Notes under the pieces: model-generated
Database searches by the model: none
Told to the model about the DNA's origin: nothing
What the model saw: only the letters and a program-made list of their open reading frames with translations
In this document: positions 16,554-24,614 of the stretch, in pieces
How positions within the stretch are numbered: position 1 is the first letter of the stretch
How the letters are laid out: every line of letters begins with the position of its first letter
Source: Streptomyces sp. CB01881
Lineage (GTDB): Bacteria > Actinomycetota > Actinomycetes > Streptomycetales > Streptomycetaceae
Length of the DNA: 64,000 nt
Direction: 5' to 3'
NCBI RefSeq assembly: GCF_002953255.1
Contig: NZ_CP026498.1
Span: 9,621,605-9,685,604 of the forward strand
Position numbers and translations under genes: made by a program

Positions 16554-17381
16554 TCACCGCGGCAGGTCGGCGAGCAGCTTCTCGGTGATCGTGTGCAGGC
16601 GCTCGGCGGCCGCGGGGTCGAACGCAGGGGTGTCGGTGGGCAGTTGCCTGCCCTCCAGGACGGCCGTGAGCCGGGCCGGGGGCGCGTCGAGGTACGGGAG
16701 GATCTGCGCGACGGCCAGGGAGACCGGCTTGCCCGACGTCCGCAGCCCGTCGACATGGGCCGCCGTGAAGGCGTCGTACTCGCCGGCGAAGCTGGTGGAG
16801 ACGACCCCGGGATGGTTCAGCACGTAGTGGACGGGGGTGTCGGCGTAGGCCCTGGTGAAGTGGACGCCGAGGAGGTCGCAGAGCGCCGCGCCGTGGCCGA
16901 GGGCGCCCGTGCCGGGGTAGTTGCGGCGCAGCTGCAGGTCGTTCCAGCGGACGGGGCCGGTGAGGCCCGAGCCGCCGAAGTTGAGCACGGTCGCGCGCTC
17001 GGCACGGCCGAGGAGCCCGACCAGGCCGTGGCTGAGCAGGTAGCGACTCAGGTAGTAGAGCGCGAAGTTGCTCTCGAACCCGTCCGGGGTCTCCGCCCGC
17101 GTCGACCGGTGGTAGCGCGCACCCAGCACCAGGACGTCGACCGCCCGGTACTGCTCCGCGATCCGGTCGATCACGCGGCGGTTCTCCGCGACCAGGCTGA
17201 GGTCGGCCTGGAGGAACCGCGCCCGGTCGCCGGCCCCGCGCCGGCCGGCCGACTCCACGAACGCCCGGCCCTTCCCTTCGCTGGTGCCGACGATCAGCAC
17301 CTCGTGGCCGCGGTCCAGGTAGGTGTCGGCGAGAGCGCGGCCGATGCCGTCGGTCCCGCCCGTGATGACTGCTGTGGCCAT
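16554..17381 (-). CDS. SDR-family protein lacking the catalytic Tyr/Lys
   Basis: 275 residues of short-chain dehydrogenase fold, nearest to the retinol dehydrogenase/protochlorophyllide reductase-like group. The cofactor loop TGGTDGIG is present at about residue 8, and the late NHPGVVSTSF segment is typical. In place of NNAG it reads VLGAR, and where YxxxK should stand (between the NYPGTG region and the HFTRAY helix) there is no Tyr or Lys. It may bind NAD(P) without normal catalysis, for example as a sensor. The ATG at 17381 follows GAGAGGG; an upstream in-frame extension is Pro/Arg-rich and unlikely. Monocistronic. Confidence 0.82.
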   Translation of the reverse strand: MATAVITGGTDGIGRALADTYLDRGHEVLIVGTSEGKGRAFVESAGRRGAGDRARFLQADLSLVAENRRVIDRIAEQYRAVDVLVLGARYHRSTRAETPDGFESNFALYYLSRYLLSHGLVGLLGRAERATVLNFGGSGLTGPVRWNDLQLRRNYPGTGALGHGAALCDLLGVHFTRAYADTPVHYVLNHPGVVSTSFAGEYDAFTAAHVDGLRTSGKPVSLAVAQILPYLDAPPARLTAVLEGRQLPTDTPAFDPAAAERLHTITEKLLADLPR

Positions 17382-17455
17382 GGGTTCCCTCTCGGATGAC
17401 GGTGGTTCGGGGTCTCCTGCCGACGGCTGCGGCGGGAGCGCCGCCGGCGCCGGCC

Positions 17456-17541
17456 GCGGTGGTCCGCCCGTGATGCCCGGTACGGCGGTGGTCCGGCGGT
17501 GGTGCCCGGTACGGCGGCGGTCCGCCCGTGGCGCCCGGTCC
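17456..17541. repeat. Three tandem 28-29 bp repeats
   Basis: Copies begin at 17456, 17484 and 17513, each running from GCGGT/C..GTCCG to GCCCGGT(A/C)C with a few substitutions. They lie 75-160 bases upstream of the SDR start on its strand. No function can be assigned. Confidence 0.7.
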
Positions 17542-17680
17542 GGCGGGCAGCGCCGCACGCGGGTGTGCCGGGCCGGTGTACGGGCGCGAGCCGGGCACGG
17601 GATGCGGGCTCGCCGCGGGCCGGCGGGCGCGCCGGGGATCCGCGCCTTCGTGACCCGGGCGCCGGAGACCTACCCCTTTA

Positions 17681-17696
17681 GTTTGAGCAATCAAAC
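17681..17696. promoter_or_regulatory. Perfect inverted repeat, candidate operator
   Basis: GTTTGA-GCAA-TCAAAC, an AT-rich palindrome in very GC-rich DNA. On the minus strand it covers a possible -10 (TTTGAT) 17 bases after GTGACG, so it could control the SDR gene 300 bases downstream. The regulator is unknown; the adjacent CGNR protein is one candidate. Confidence 0.45.
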
Positions 17697-17750
17697 CATA
17701 TGGCCGACGATCCGTCACCCGGGCCGGGGCACGCCGGATCGGACGGCCAC

Positions 17751-17885
17751 GCCGGAGCAGGACGGGCCGGAGCAGGACGGGCCGGAGCAGGACGGGCCGG
17801 GACAGGACGGGCCGGGACAGGACGGGCCGGAGCAGGACGGGCCGGAGCAGGACGGGCCGGGACAGGACGGATCAGGACAGGACAG
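17751..17885. repeat. 15-bp minisatellite (nine copies)
   Basis: Eight units of GCCGGAGCAGGACGG or GCCGGGACAGGACGG start every 15 bases from 17751, followed by one degenerate unit. The two variants alternate in blocks (three of the first, two of the second, two, one), which suggests slippage and unequal exchange. Non-coding by context. Confidence 0.9.
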
Positions 17886-17928
17886 GCCGGGGCGCTCCGG
17901 GCCGGGCCGGGGCGGATCAGGCGCCCGG

Positions 17929-18537
17929 TCAGGCCACCGGGTCCGACTCGACCTGGCGGCGGGCGTGGTGGCGCGCGACCCGGTTGCGGTTGCCGCAGGC
18001 CGGAGTGCACCAGGCACGCCGCGGATGGTCCTTGACGAAGAACATCGGGCAGCCCTCGGCCGGGCAGATCCGCACCAGCGGCCGCAGCGGACCGCCGAGG
18101 ACGTGGACGGCGGACTGGGCGATCGAGGCCATGGCCTCGGCCACCGGATCCGTCCCGGTGCCGCAGACGATCTCGATCGACGCACCGCAGTCGAGGACCG
18201 GCCAGCGCGGCGACAGCGCACTGGCCGTGTTGATCACCGCACGCGCCGGGCCGGGTATCTGATCGTCCGTCACCACCGCGTGGAGGGCGTCCCGGACGGC
18301 GTCCCGCAGGCCGACCAGACGGGCCAGGCCGGCGTCGTCCAGCCCGCCCGCCCCGCCCGCCGCGAGTGCCGGACGGAAGGCGCCGGCCCTGTCCTGCAGC
18401 CACTGCGCGGCCGCGGTCCCGTCCCGCAGGTGATCCTGGAGGACACGCCGGTGGGGATAGATCGTGTTGGCGAACTCCACTGCCAGCGGCCCCCCTTGAG
18501 CCGTCACCAGGACCAGACCGCCCTCGACCGTCACCAC
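17929..18537 (-). CDS. CGNR zinc-finger (ABATE-domain) transcription regulator
   Basis: About 202 residues: an N-terminal ABATE-type domain with LAVEFANTI, and a C-terminal CGNR zinc finger with CPAEGC and WCTPACGNRNRVARHH, whose Cys residues bind zinc and whose basic helix contacts DNA. GTG 18537 follows GAGGGAG at 8 bases. The alternative ATG at 18600 lies 6 bases after TACAAT and would fit a leaderless transcript with 21 more residues. Divergent from the MFS exporter at 18817, which it probably controls together with itself. Confidence 0.82.
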   Translation of the reverse strand: MVTVEGGLVLVTAQGGPLAVEFANTIYPHRRVLQDHLRDGTAAAQWLQDRAGAFRPALAAGGAGGLDDAGLARLVGLRDAVRDALHAVVTDDQIPGPARAVINTASALSPRWPVLDCGASIEIVCGTGTDPVAEAMASIAQSAVHVLGGPLRPLVRICPAEGCPMFFVKDHPRRAWCTPACGNRNRVARHHARRQVESDPVA

Positions 18538-18605
18538 GTCACCCACTCCCTCGGCACTCCCGCAACGGCGCGGCGGCTCCCGGGGCACCTCGCCGATCAT
18601 TAACA

Positions 18606-18619
18606 GATTGTAACCAATC
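18606..18619. promoter_or_regulatory. Inverted repeat in CGNR/MFS divergent promoter
   Basis: GATTG-TAAC-CAATC is a perfect palindrome with a 4-base centre. It covers the TACAAT -10 of the minus promoter (18612-18607) and abuts the plus -35 TTGCGT, so a bound protein could block both. Self-regulation by the CGNR protein is inferred. Confidence 0.5.
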
Positions 18620-18620
18620 G

Positions 18621-18648
18621 TTGCGTCATCGTCCGGCACGGGCATACT
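18621..18648 (+). promoter_or_regulatory. Probable MFS promoter
   Basis: TTGCGT (18621-18626), 16 bases, CATACT (18643-18648). Moderate match to a vegetative promoter; leaves a leader of about 160 bases before the MFS ATG. Confidence 0.4.
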
Positions 18649-18816
18649 CTCCTAATGGAACGGGGGCTCTCCAAGTATTAGTCAGCTTCCGGTGCCTCCT
18701 CAACGGCGCGCCCTCTCCCCGCCCGACCGGCCCGGTGGCCCCGTCGCTCGGCCCGGCGCACCGTCCTCGCCATTCGCACCCTTCATTCGCACCCTTCTCA
18801 CGGGAGACGAACCTTC

Positions 18817-20259
18817 ATGACCGCTGCGGCAGACGACCGTCTGGAACCCGCGCTCAGGCGACTGATCAGCGTGATCCTTCTCGGCGGGACGATGGGCATC
18901 ATCGACGGCACCGTGGTCGCCGTCGGCGTGAACACGCTCGCCCAGCACTTCCACACCTCGTTGAGCACGGTCGGCTGGGTGTCCACCGGCTACCTGCTGG
19001 CCCTCACCGTCGCGATCCCGGTGACGACCTGGGCCGTCGGACGCTTCGGCGTGAAACGGCTCTGGCTCTTCGGCCTGGTGCTGTTCCTGGCCGCCTCGCT
19101 GGCCGCCGGGCTCGCGTGGAACATCGCCAGCCTCATCACCTTCCGCGTCGTCCAGGGCCTCGGCGCCGGAATCCTCGACCCGCTCCTCCTGATGATCCTG
19201 GCCCGGGCCGCCGGCCCCACCCGCGCGGGACGCGTCATGGGCCTGATGGGCGTGGTCCTCTCGTCCGGCCCCGTGCTCGGTCTGATCGTCGGCGGCGTCG
19301 TGCTGGAGGCCCTCGACTGGCACTGGATCTTCTTCATCAACCTGCCGCTCGGCGCGGCGGCGTTCCTCGGCGCCCTCCGGGTGCTGCCCGTCGACGAGCC
19401 CGCCGGGCAGGAGAACCCCGTCCGCCTGGACCTCGTCGGCGTGGCACTGCTCGGCCCCGGCTTCGCCCTGCTCGTCCTCGCCATGAACCAGGCCGCCGAC
19501 CATGCGGCGTTCACCGTCTGGCCGGTGCTGGTGCCGCTCGCCGCCGGGGCCGCACTGCTGGCCGCCTACGCCGTCCACGCCCTGCGGGAGCGCGGCACGC
19601 CACCCCTGATCGACCTGCGGCTGTTCACCAGGCCGAGCTTCTCCGCCGCCGTCTCGGTGATGACCCTGATCGGCATGGCCACCTTCGCGAACCTGTTCAT
19701 CCTGCCGCTCTACTACCAGCAGCTGCACGGGCGCGGCGCCCTGGGCGCCGGCCTGCTCCTGGCGCCCTACGGCATCGGCTGCGCCGCCGCCATGCCGCTG
19801 GCCGGCCGGCTCTCCGACCGGCTCGGACCGCGCGCGCTCGCCCGCTGGGGTGCCGTGGCGGGGGCCGTCGGGGTACTGGTCCTCACCACGATCGGCTCCG
19901 GGACGTCCGACGTCTGGCCGGTGCTGGGCGCCGTCGTGTTCGGGGTCGGGCTCAGCTTCGTCGGCGCCCCGACGATGGGCTCGCTGTACCGCACGCTGCC
20001 GCCCCACCTCGTCCCGCAGGGCAGCTCGGCCCTGTTCATCCTCAACCAGCTCGGCGCGGCGGTCGGCATCGCGGTGATCACCCTGATCCTGCAGACCGTG
20101 GGCGGCGGTTCCACCGCGGGCGGGTTCCACGGCGCCTACTGGTTCGTCTTCGGTGCGGTGGCGCTCATCCTCGGCGCGAGCTTCCTGCTGCCCGGGCTGC
20201 CGGAGCCCGCCCCCGCCGCCGAGCCGTCGCTGGAGGAGGCCGCCACGCAGGCGGGTTGA
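18817..20259 (+). CDS. DHA2-family MFS drug/metabolite exporter
   Basis: 480 residues with about 14 membrane segments. Early DGTVVAVGVNTLAQHF, GWVSTGYLL, and FRVVQGLGAGILDPL followed by SGPVLGLIVGG (motif C) and WHWIFFINLP are standard signs of proton-driven DHA2 exporters. The ATG at 18817 lies 14 bases after an ACGGGAGA ribosome site. Divergent from the CGNR regulator and followed by an esterase gene, so it may export a metabolite or toxic compound; the substrate is unknown. Confidence 0.92.
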   Translation: MTAAADDRLEPALRRLISVILLGGTMGIIDGTVVAVGVNTLAQHFHTSLSTVGWVSTGYLLALTVAIPVTTWAVGRFGVKRLWLFGLVLFLAASLAAGLAWNIASLITFRVVQGLGAGILDPLLLMILARAAGPTRAGRVMGLMGVVLSSGPVLGLIVGGVVLEALDWHWIFFINLPLGAAAFLGALRVLPVDEPAGQENPVRLDLVGVALLGPGFALLVLAMNQAADHAAFTVWPVLVPLAAGAALLAAYAVHALRERGTPPLIDLRLFTRPSFSAAVSVMTLIGMATFANLFILPLYYQQLHGRGALGAGLLLAPYGIGCAAAMPLAGRLSDRLGPRALARWGAVAGAVGVLVLTTIGSGTSDVWPVLGAVVFGVGLSFVGAPTMGSLYRTLPPHLVPQGSSALFILNQLGAAVGIAVITLILQTVGGGSTAGGFHGAYWFVFGAVALILGASFLLPGLPEPAPAAEPSLEEAATQAG

Positions 20260-20388
20260 GCCGAAAGCCCACGCCCCCATTGACCGGCGCCACTCCTCTG
20301 CCCGGTGCCCCGCCCCTCCCCCGGGGCGGGGCGCCCGGCCGCAACGGCCGCCGGTCCCGTCCCACCGACCACGCCGCAGGGAAGCAGG

Positions 20389-21714
20389 ATGACGAACGAT
20401 GTTGTGAGGCCCGACCGGGCCGGGCCGTGGCGGACGGTCCTGAAGAGCCCTCTGCTGGCCGAACTCACCGCCGGGGTGAACACGTTGGCGGCCTCGGCGG
20501 AGTTCTGGACGGTGGTCGAAGCGGCCACCACGCCGCTCGTCGAGCCGATCGCCGGCGACCCCTCGGCCGTCTGCGTCACGTTCCTGCTCCGTGCCCCGGC
20601 GGCGTCCGGTCCGTGGACGCTGTGCGACGGGGTGTCCCCCGCCGCGGCGGCGGAGTTCGAGCTGGCCAACCTCGCGGGGACGGACATCTGGCACGTCAGC
20701 CTGCGGCTGCCGTGCGACACGCGGGTCACCTACGCCTTCACCCGGGACGTCTCCCCCGGGTCGGCCGGCGGTGCCTTCGACTGGGCCGCCCACTTCGCCG
20801 GCCGCCGGGCCGACCCGTACAACCCCAGGGCCGTCCACCACCCCGACCAGGGGCTCCCGTTGTCGCCCTGGGGTCGCACGGTCTCGCTGCTCGACCTGGC
20901 GGCCCCGGCCCGCCCGGCCCACCCGGACCGGACCGGGGCCGGGGCCGGGGCCGGCCGCACGGCCGTCCACGAGGTCGGCAGTGCGGCGCTGGGCCGCCCG
21001 TCCCCCGTCCACACCTACACCCCGGCGGGGCTGGTGCCCGGCGAGGACACCCCGGTCGTGGTCCTGCTGGACGGCTGGGAGCTCCTGGAGATCGGTTCGA
21101 TCGCCGCCGTGTTCGACCGGCTCGTCGCGGCCGGGGACGTCGTCCCGTTCATCGCGCTGATGCCCGACCCGCGTGAGCACCGGCCGCGCGACCTCCACCT
21201 GTCGGACGCCTACTGCACGTTCCTCGGCGAGGAGCTCCTCGCCTGGGCCCGGGAGCGTTTCGGTGTCCGGCCCCGGCCGACGACGACGGTCGTCGGCGGC
21301 GCCAGCCTGGGCGGTCTGACGGCCATGTACGCGGCGTGGCGCCGGCCCGACGTCTTCGGGAAGGTGATCTCGCTGATCGGCGCGTTCGGCGCGAAGCGGG
21401 ACGGCCGACCCGACTGGCTCGCGCGGCAGTACGCCTCCACGGAGCGGCTGCCGCTGGAGTTCTACCTGGCGGCGGGACTGCTCGACGACGACGTCTTCCC
21501 CAGCGGCCTGGCCACGATGCTGGCGTCCAACCGGCACCTGCGCACCGTGCTGGCCGGCAAGGGCTACCGCCTCACCTACGACGAGTTCCCGGGCGGGCAC
21601 GACTGGGTCTGGCTCCCGGGGAGGTTCGCCGACGGGCTCGCGACGCTGCTCGGACCTCCCGGGGGCCCGGCCGCCGCGCACCGCACCGCTCGTGGCGGGC
21701 AGGCCCCGGCGTAG
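20389..21714 (+). CDS. Enterochelin-esterase-like alpha/beta hydrolase (Fes type)
   Basis: 441 residues: an N-terminal beta-sandwich module (about 50-130, containing SVTFLLR-like strands and WDPYNP-type RADPYNP) and a C-terminal esterase domain. The nucleophile is Ser in GGASLGGLTAMYAAW; the late His is in FPGGHDWVWL. Enzymes of this shape hydrolyse ferric enterobactin-type trilactones. The ATG at 20389 follows GGAAGCAGG. It lies 129 bases after the exporter and 9 before the MarR gene, so a siderophore link is possible but unproven; no siderophore synthetase is visible. Confidence 0.85.
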   Translation: MTNDVVRPDRAGPWRTVLKSPLLAELTAGVNTLAASAEFWTVVEAATTPLVEPIAGDPSAVCVTFLLRAPAASGPWTLCDGVSPAAAAEFELANLAGTDIWHVSLRLPCDTRVTYAFTRDVSPGSAGGAFDWAAHFAGRRADPYNPRAVHHPDQGLPLSPWGRTVSLLDLAAPARPAHPDRTGAGAGAGRTAVHEVGSAALGRPSPVHTYTPAGLVPGEDTPVVVLLDGWELLEIGSIAAVFDRLVAAGDVVPFIALMPDPREHRPRDLHLSDAYCTFLGEELLAWARERFGVRPRPTTTVVGGASLGGLTAMYAAWRRPDVFGKVISLIGAFGAKRDGRPDWLARQYASTERLPLEFYLAAGLLDDDVFPSGLATMLASNRHLRTVLAGKGYRLTYDEFPGGHDWVWLPGRFADGLATLLGPPGGPAAAHRTARGGQAPA

Positions 21715-21723
21715 CCTGGTCGG

Positions 21724-22245
21724 ATGACCTCACCCAGGACGGCGCCCCGAGCGACACCGAAGAAGCCCTCCGCCGCACCGGAGCTGGCCCGCCTGGAGGT
21801 CGCGCTCTCGGCGGCGGTGCGGTGGAGCGAGAGCAGGCACGTCCGCGCCGAGGTGGCCCGGCTGTCGGACAGTGACCTCTCGCCCAGCGCGCTGCGGTTG
21901 CTGGAACACTTCGACGTCGCCGGGGCGATGCGGGTGTCCGACCTGGCGGACTGTCTGCACGTCGACGTCTCGACCGTCTCGTTGCAGCTCCGCCCGCTGA
22001 AGGCCGGCAACCTCGTCGGCCGCCGCACGGACCCGGCCGACGGCCGCTCGGGGCTGATCGCGATCACCCCGGACGGCCGCCGGGTCCTGGAGCGCGTCCG
22101 GGCCGCCCGCTGCGAACTGCTCGCGGAGGCCTTCGCGCAGGCGCTGCCGGGTGAACTCGGCCGCGCCGCGGACGTCCTCGTCCGGGTTCAGGACCACATG
22201 CTCGCGGCGATGGCCGAGGCGGGATACGTGACGGCGCCGGACTGA
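21724..22245 (+). CDS. MarR-family transcription regulator
   Basis: 173 residues with a winged helix at about 50-120: SDLADCLHVDVSTVSLQLRPL is split over helix-turn-helix, and GRRTDPADGRSGLIAITPDG is the wing. A basic, Pro-rich N-terminus of about 20 residues precedes it. It starts 9 bases after the esterase stop, so it is cotranscribed and likely controls the exporter/esterase genes. The ligand is unknown. Confidence 0.9.
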   Translation: MTSPRTAPRATPKKPSAAPELARLEVALSAAVRWSESRHVRAEVARLSDSDLSPSALRLLEHFDVAGAMRVSDLADCLHVDVSTVSLQLRPLKAGNLVGRRTDPADGRSGLIAITPDGRRVLERVRAARCELLAEAFAQALPGELGRAADVLVRVQDHMLAAMAEAGYVTAPD

Positions 22246-22246
22246 C

Positions 22247-22299
22247 GGGCGCACGTGCGACCCGGACGCGTGGGTGTCCTGGCCGCACGTGCGGCGCCC
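22247..22299. terminator. Palindromic pair between convergent genes
   Basis: Two copies of CGCACGTGCG (22250-22259 and 22284-22293), each self-complementary, can also pair with each other, extended by GGGC and GCCC. They lie between the MarR stop and the acyltransferase stop on the other strand. Confidence 0.5.
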
Positions 22300-22335
22300 G
22301 ACCTGTCAGGGGTGGCCGACCTGTCAGGGGTGGCC
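22300..22335. repeat. 18-bp perfect tandem duplication at an acyltransferase stop
   Basis: GACCTGTCAGGGGTGGCC occurs at 22300-22317 and again at 22318-22335. The stop codon of the acyltransferase is inside the second copy, so the event duplicated the gene end without changing the protein. Confidence 0.85.
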
Positions 22336-23511
22336 GGCCGCCGACGACGGCGCGGCGGCACGACGCCGGGCACGCGAGACGGCGAAGCGGCGCATCCCCG
22401 GCACCTCCACCCGGGCGTGGAGCAGCCAGGCGGCGAGCTGGCCGAGGACGAACACCAGGACGACCAGCAGCGCGTTCGGCCAGCTCTGCGGCAGGTAGTG
22501 GTACAGGGCCATGAACGCCGTGAAGTGCAGGAGGTAGAACGCGTAGGAGATGTCCCCGAGGAAGACCGCCTGCGGCGACCGCAGGAGGGACCGGGTCGCG
22601 TTGAGGTCGGCCGCGGCGGTGGCCCGGATGAGCAGGGCGAGCGGCACCACCGTGACCGCCGTCAGCAGGAACACCGACGACAGCACGTGCGGGCCCGCCG
22701 CCAGGACGGCGACGACCAGGGCGGCCGAGGGGACGATGCCGACCCGGGTCCGCGGCCGGTGCACCGCGAGCCGGGCGAGCACCATGCCCAGGACGAACTC
22801 GGGCAGCCGGCCGACCGGCCAGAAGTAGGCGTAGAAGAGCTGGTCGACGGAGAGATCGGCCCCCAGCGGGCTGCCGGTCGCCGCTCCGCCGAGACCGAGG
22901 GCGAGCAGCGGGACCAGCCAGGCGGCGGCGACGGCCGCGACCGCGCCGGCGACCAGCCACTCGGGCCGAATCCGCCGGACGAGGGGCAGGAGCACCGGGA
23001 AAAGCGCGTAGAAGAACAATTCGCAGACGAGTGACCAGGCCACCCCGTTGCCACCGTCCACCGACCACCACCCGGGCGCGACGGTATTCACCAGGAAGAG
23101 GTTGGCGAGGTCGTGCGAAAGCGGCGGCGCGGAGCCCGGCGGGACCCTCGGGACGTTCCCCGCCCAGATGAGGAGCATGACGGCGGTCCAGGCGACCAGG
23201 TGGGCCGGATAAATCTTTACGAACCGCCGGCGCCAGAAGGCCGGGGCGGTGTCCCCGCTCCGGGCGGAATACGTGAGGACGAATCCGCTGAGGATGAAGA
23301 ACAGCGAGACGCCGAGGGCCCCGAGCGGGTAGAGGACGGAGTAGTCGCGGCCGGTGCGCAGGGCGCCGAACAGGGCCGCGTGCGAGGCGAAGACGACGCA
23401 GATGGCGACGAAGCGCAGCCCGGTCAGGGAGGGGAGCCGCGCCAGGGCCGACGGTCCGGCCGCGCCGGCGGTCCGCTGCTCCTGGGGGACGGTACCGGAG
23501 GGGGTGGGCAT
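22324..23511 (-). CDS. Acyltransferase-3 family integral membrane acyltransferase
   Basis: 395 residues with about ten membrane segments, OafA/YrhL type, which move acyl groups onto sugars or metabolites at the membrane. The opening SLTGLRFVAICVVFASHAA carries the conserved Arg and His; FFILSGFVLTYS and FWRRRFVKIYP are further family motifs. Monocistronic; the start at 23511 is far from the neighbouring SDR start, leaving a 268-base divergent region. It could decorate a metabolite or the cell wall; the substrate is unknown. Confidence 0.9.
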   Translation of the reverse strand: MPTPSGTVPQEQRTAGAAGPSALARLPSLTGLRFVAICVVFASHAALFGALRTGRDYSVLYPLGALGVSLFFILSGFVLTYSARSGDTAPAFWRRRFVKIYPAHLVAWTAVMLLIWAGNVPRVPPGSAPPLSHDLANLFLVNTVAPGWWSVDGGNGVAWSLVCELFFYALFPVLLPLVRRIRPEWLVAGAVAAVAAAWLVPLLALGLGGAATGSPLGADLSVDQLFYAYFWPVGRLPEFVLGMVLARLAVHRPRTRVGIVPSAALVVAVLAAGPHVLSSVFLLTAVTVVPLALLIRATAAADLNATRSLLRSPQAVFLGDISYAFYLLHFTAFMALYHYLPQSWPNALLVVLVFVLGQLAAWLLHARVEVPGMRRFAVSRARRRAAAPSSAAGHP

Positions 23512-23711
23512 GCTGGTCCTTTCCGCTTCGAAGACGCCGTGAAACCGTCAACGTCGATGGGACGATCGGGAACTCGCGGAGAACGTGGGCGACCCCATTC
23601 GCGAAATTCGGACGGCCGGTCGAACGTAACAATGCGCTCCGAGCGGGTCAACGGGCCTTTCGACAAATGAATCATAAGAATGTGTCAGCTCCGGGTGAGG
23701 CCGGCGGACGC

Positions 23712-23740
23712 TTGACAGGAATACCTCAGGGACCGATATT
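23712..23740 (+). promoter_or_regulatory. Strong promoter of the SDR at 23780
   Basis: Perfect TTGACA at 23712-23717, a 17-base spacer and GATATT at 23735-23740, 39 bases before the ATG. The best vegetative promoter in the window. The rest of the 268-base divergent region is AT-richer near 23660-23690 and may hold the acyltransferase promoter. Confidence 0.7.
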
Positions 23741-23779
23741 TGCGACGCGTCCGTTTCCCCGCCCAGAGCCGGAGTAGCC

Positions 23780-24559
23780 ATGTCTGCCAAGTCCCCGAAT
23801 TCCCCCGGTTCCCCGGTCGCACTCGTCACGGGCGCCAACAAGGGAATCGGTTTCGCCGTGGCCCGTGAGCTCGGCCTGCTGGGCGGGACCGTCTACCTCG
23901 GCACCCGGGACGCCGCCCGCGGCGAGTCCGCCGGGCGGGCGCTGCGGGCGGAGGGCATCGACGCACGCGTGCTGGCGCTGGACGTCACCGACGACGCCTC
24001 GGTCGCCCGGGCGGCCGGGCGGCTGGCCGGCGAGGTCGAGCGGCTCGACGTCCTGGTGAACAACGCCGGTGTCGCCGGCCCGGAGGTCCTGCCGAGCGAG
24101 ACCCCGGTCGCCGAGGTGCGGGCCGCGTACGAGACCAACGTCTTCGGCGTCGTGCGGGTCACCAACGCGGTGCTGCCGCTGCTGCGCCGCTCACCGGCCG
24201 GCCGGATCGTCAACATGAGCAGCGTGCTCGGCTCGCTCGCCCACGGGGCCGCGAAGGACGACCCGACCGGGGTCTTCCCGCCCGGGGTCTTCCCGGCCCT
24301 GCTCGCGTACAACACGTCGAAGGCCGCGCTCAACGCCGTCACCGTGACCTACGCCAACGAGCTGCGGGACACCGCGATCCTGGTCAACGCGGCCGAGCCG
24401 GGGTTCGTGGCGACGGACCTCAACGGCCACCGCGGCCGGCTCACCGCCCGGCGGGGCGCCCGCATCCCGGTGCTGCTCGCGACCCTGGGCGACGACGGCC
24501 CGACCGGGACGTTCCGCGCCGAGGACGGCACCCCGGACGGCGTGGAGCTGGCCTGGTAG
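23780..24559 (+). CDS. Short-chain dehydrogenase/reductase (carbonyl reductase-like)
   Basis: 259 residues. Full SDR set: TGANKGIG at about 18, NNAGVAGPE at about 94, catalytic Ser in VNMSSVLG, Tyr and Lys in YNTSK, and the PGFVATDLNG segment. Similar to plant and fungal carbonyl reductases and bacterial homologues that use NADPH; substrate unknown. Monocistronic, with its own strong promoter and a hairpin after the stop. Confidence 0.9.
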   Translation: MSAKSPNSPGSPVALVTGANKGIGFAVARELGLLGGTVYLGTRDAARGESAGRALRAEGIDARVLALDVTDDASVARAAGRLAGEVERLDVLVNNAGVAGPEVLPSETPVAEVRAAYETNVFGVVRVTNAVLPLLRRSPAGRIVNMSSVLGSLAHGAAKDDPTGVFPPGVFPALLAYNTSKAALNAVTVTYANELRDTAILVNAAEPGFVATDLNGHRGRLTARRGARIPVLLATLGDDGPTGTFRAEDGTPDGVELAW

Positions 24560-24569
24560 GCCGGTGCGG

Positions 24570-24598
24570 CCGGCCCGCCGCCCGGGGCGGCGGGCCGG
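24570..24598. terminator. Hairpin between convergent SDR and UDG-ART genes
   Basis: CCGGCCCGCCGCC and GGCGGCGGGCCGG form a perfect 13-bp stem around a 3-base loop, 11 bases after the SDR stop and 17 from the UDG-ART stop on the other strand. Likely bidirectional. Confidence 0.75.
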
Positions 24599-24614
24599 GT
24601 ACCCGGGCGGACGC

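Larger units (their letters stand above)
17382..17928. other. Repeat-rich intergenic region
   Basis: 547 bases without a convincing gene, upstream of the degenerate SDR and downstream of the CGNR regulator. It holds three 29-bp repeats, a perfect inverted repeat and a 15-bp minisatellite, each listed separately. Open frames crossing the minisatellite encode only repetitive Gly/Ala/Arg or Pro/Ala/Arg peptides. Confidence 0.7.

Noticed and set aside
17751..17885. Possible CRISPR array
   Set aside because: Units are directly adjacent 15-mers with no spacers and no cas genes nearby.
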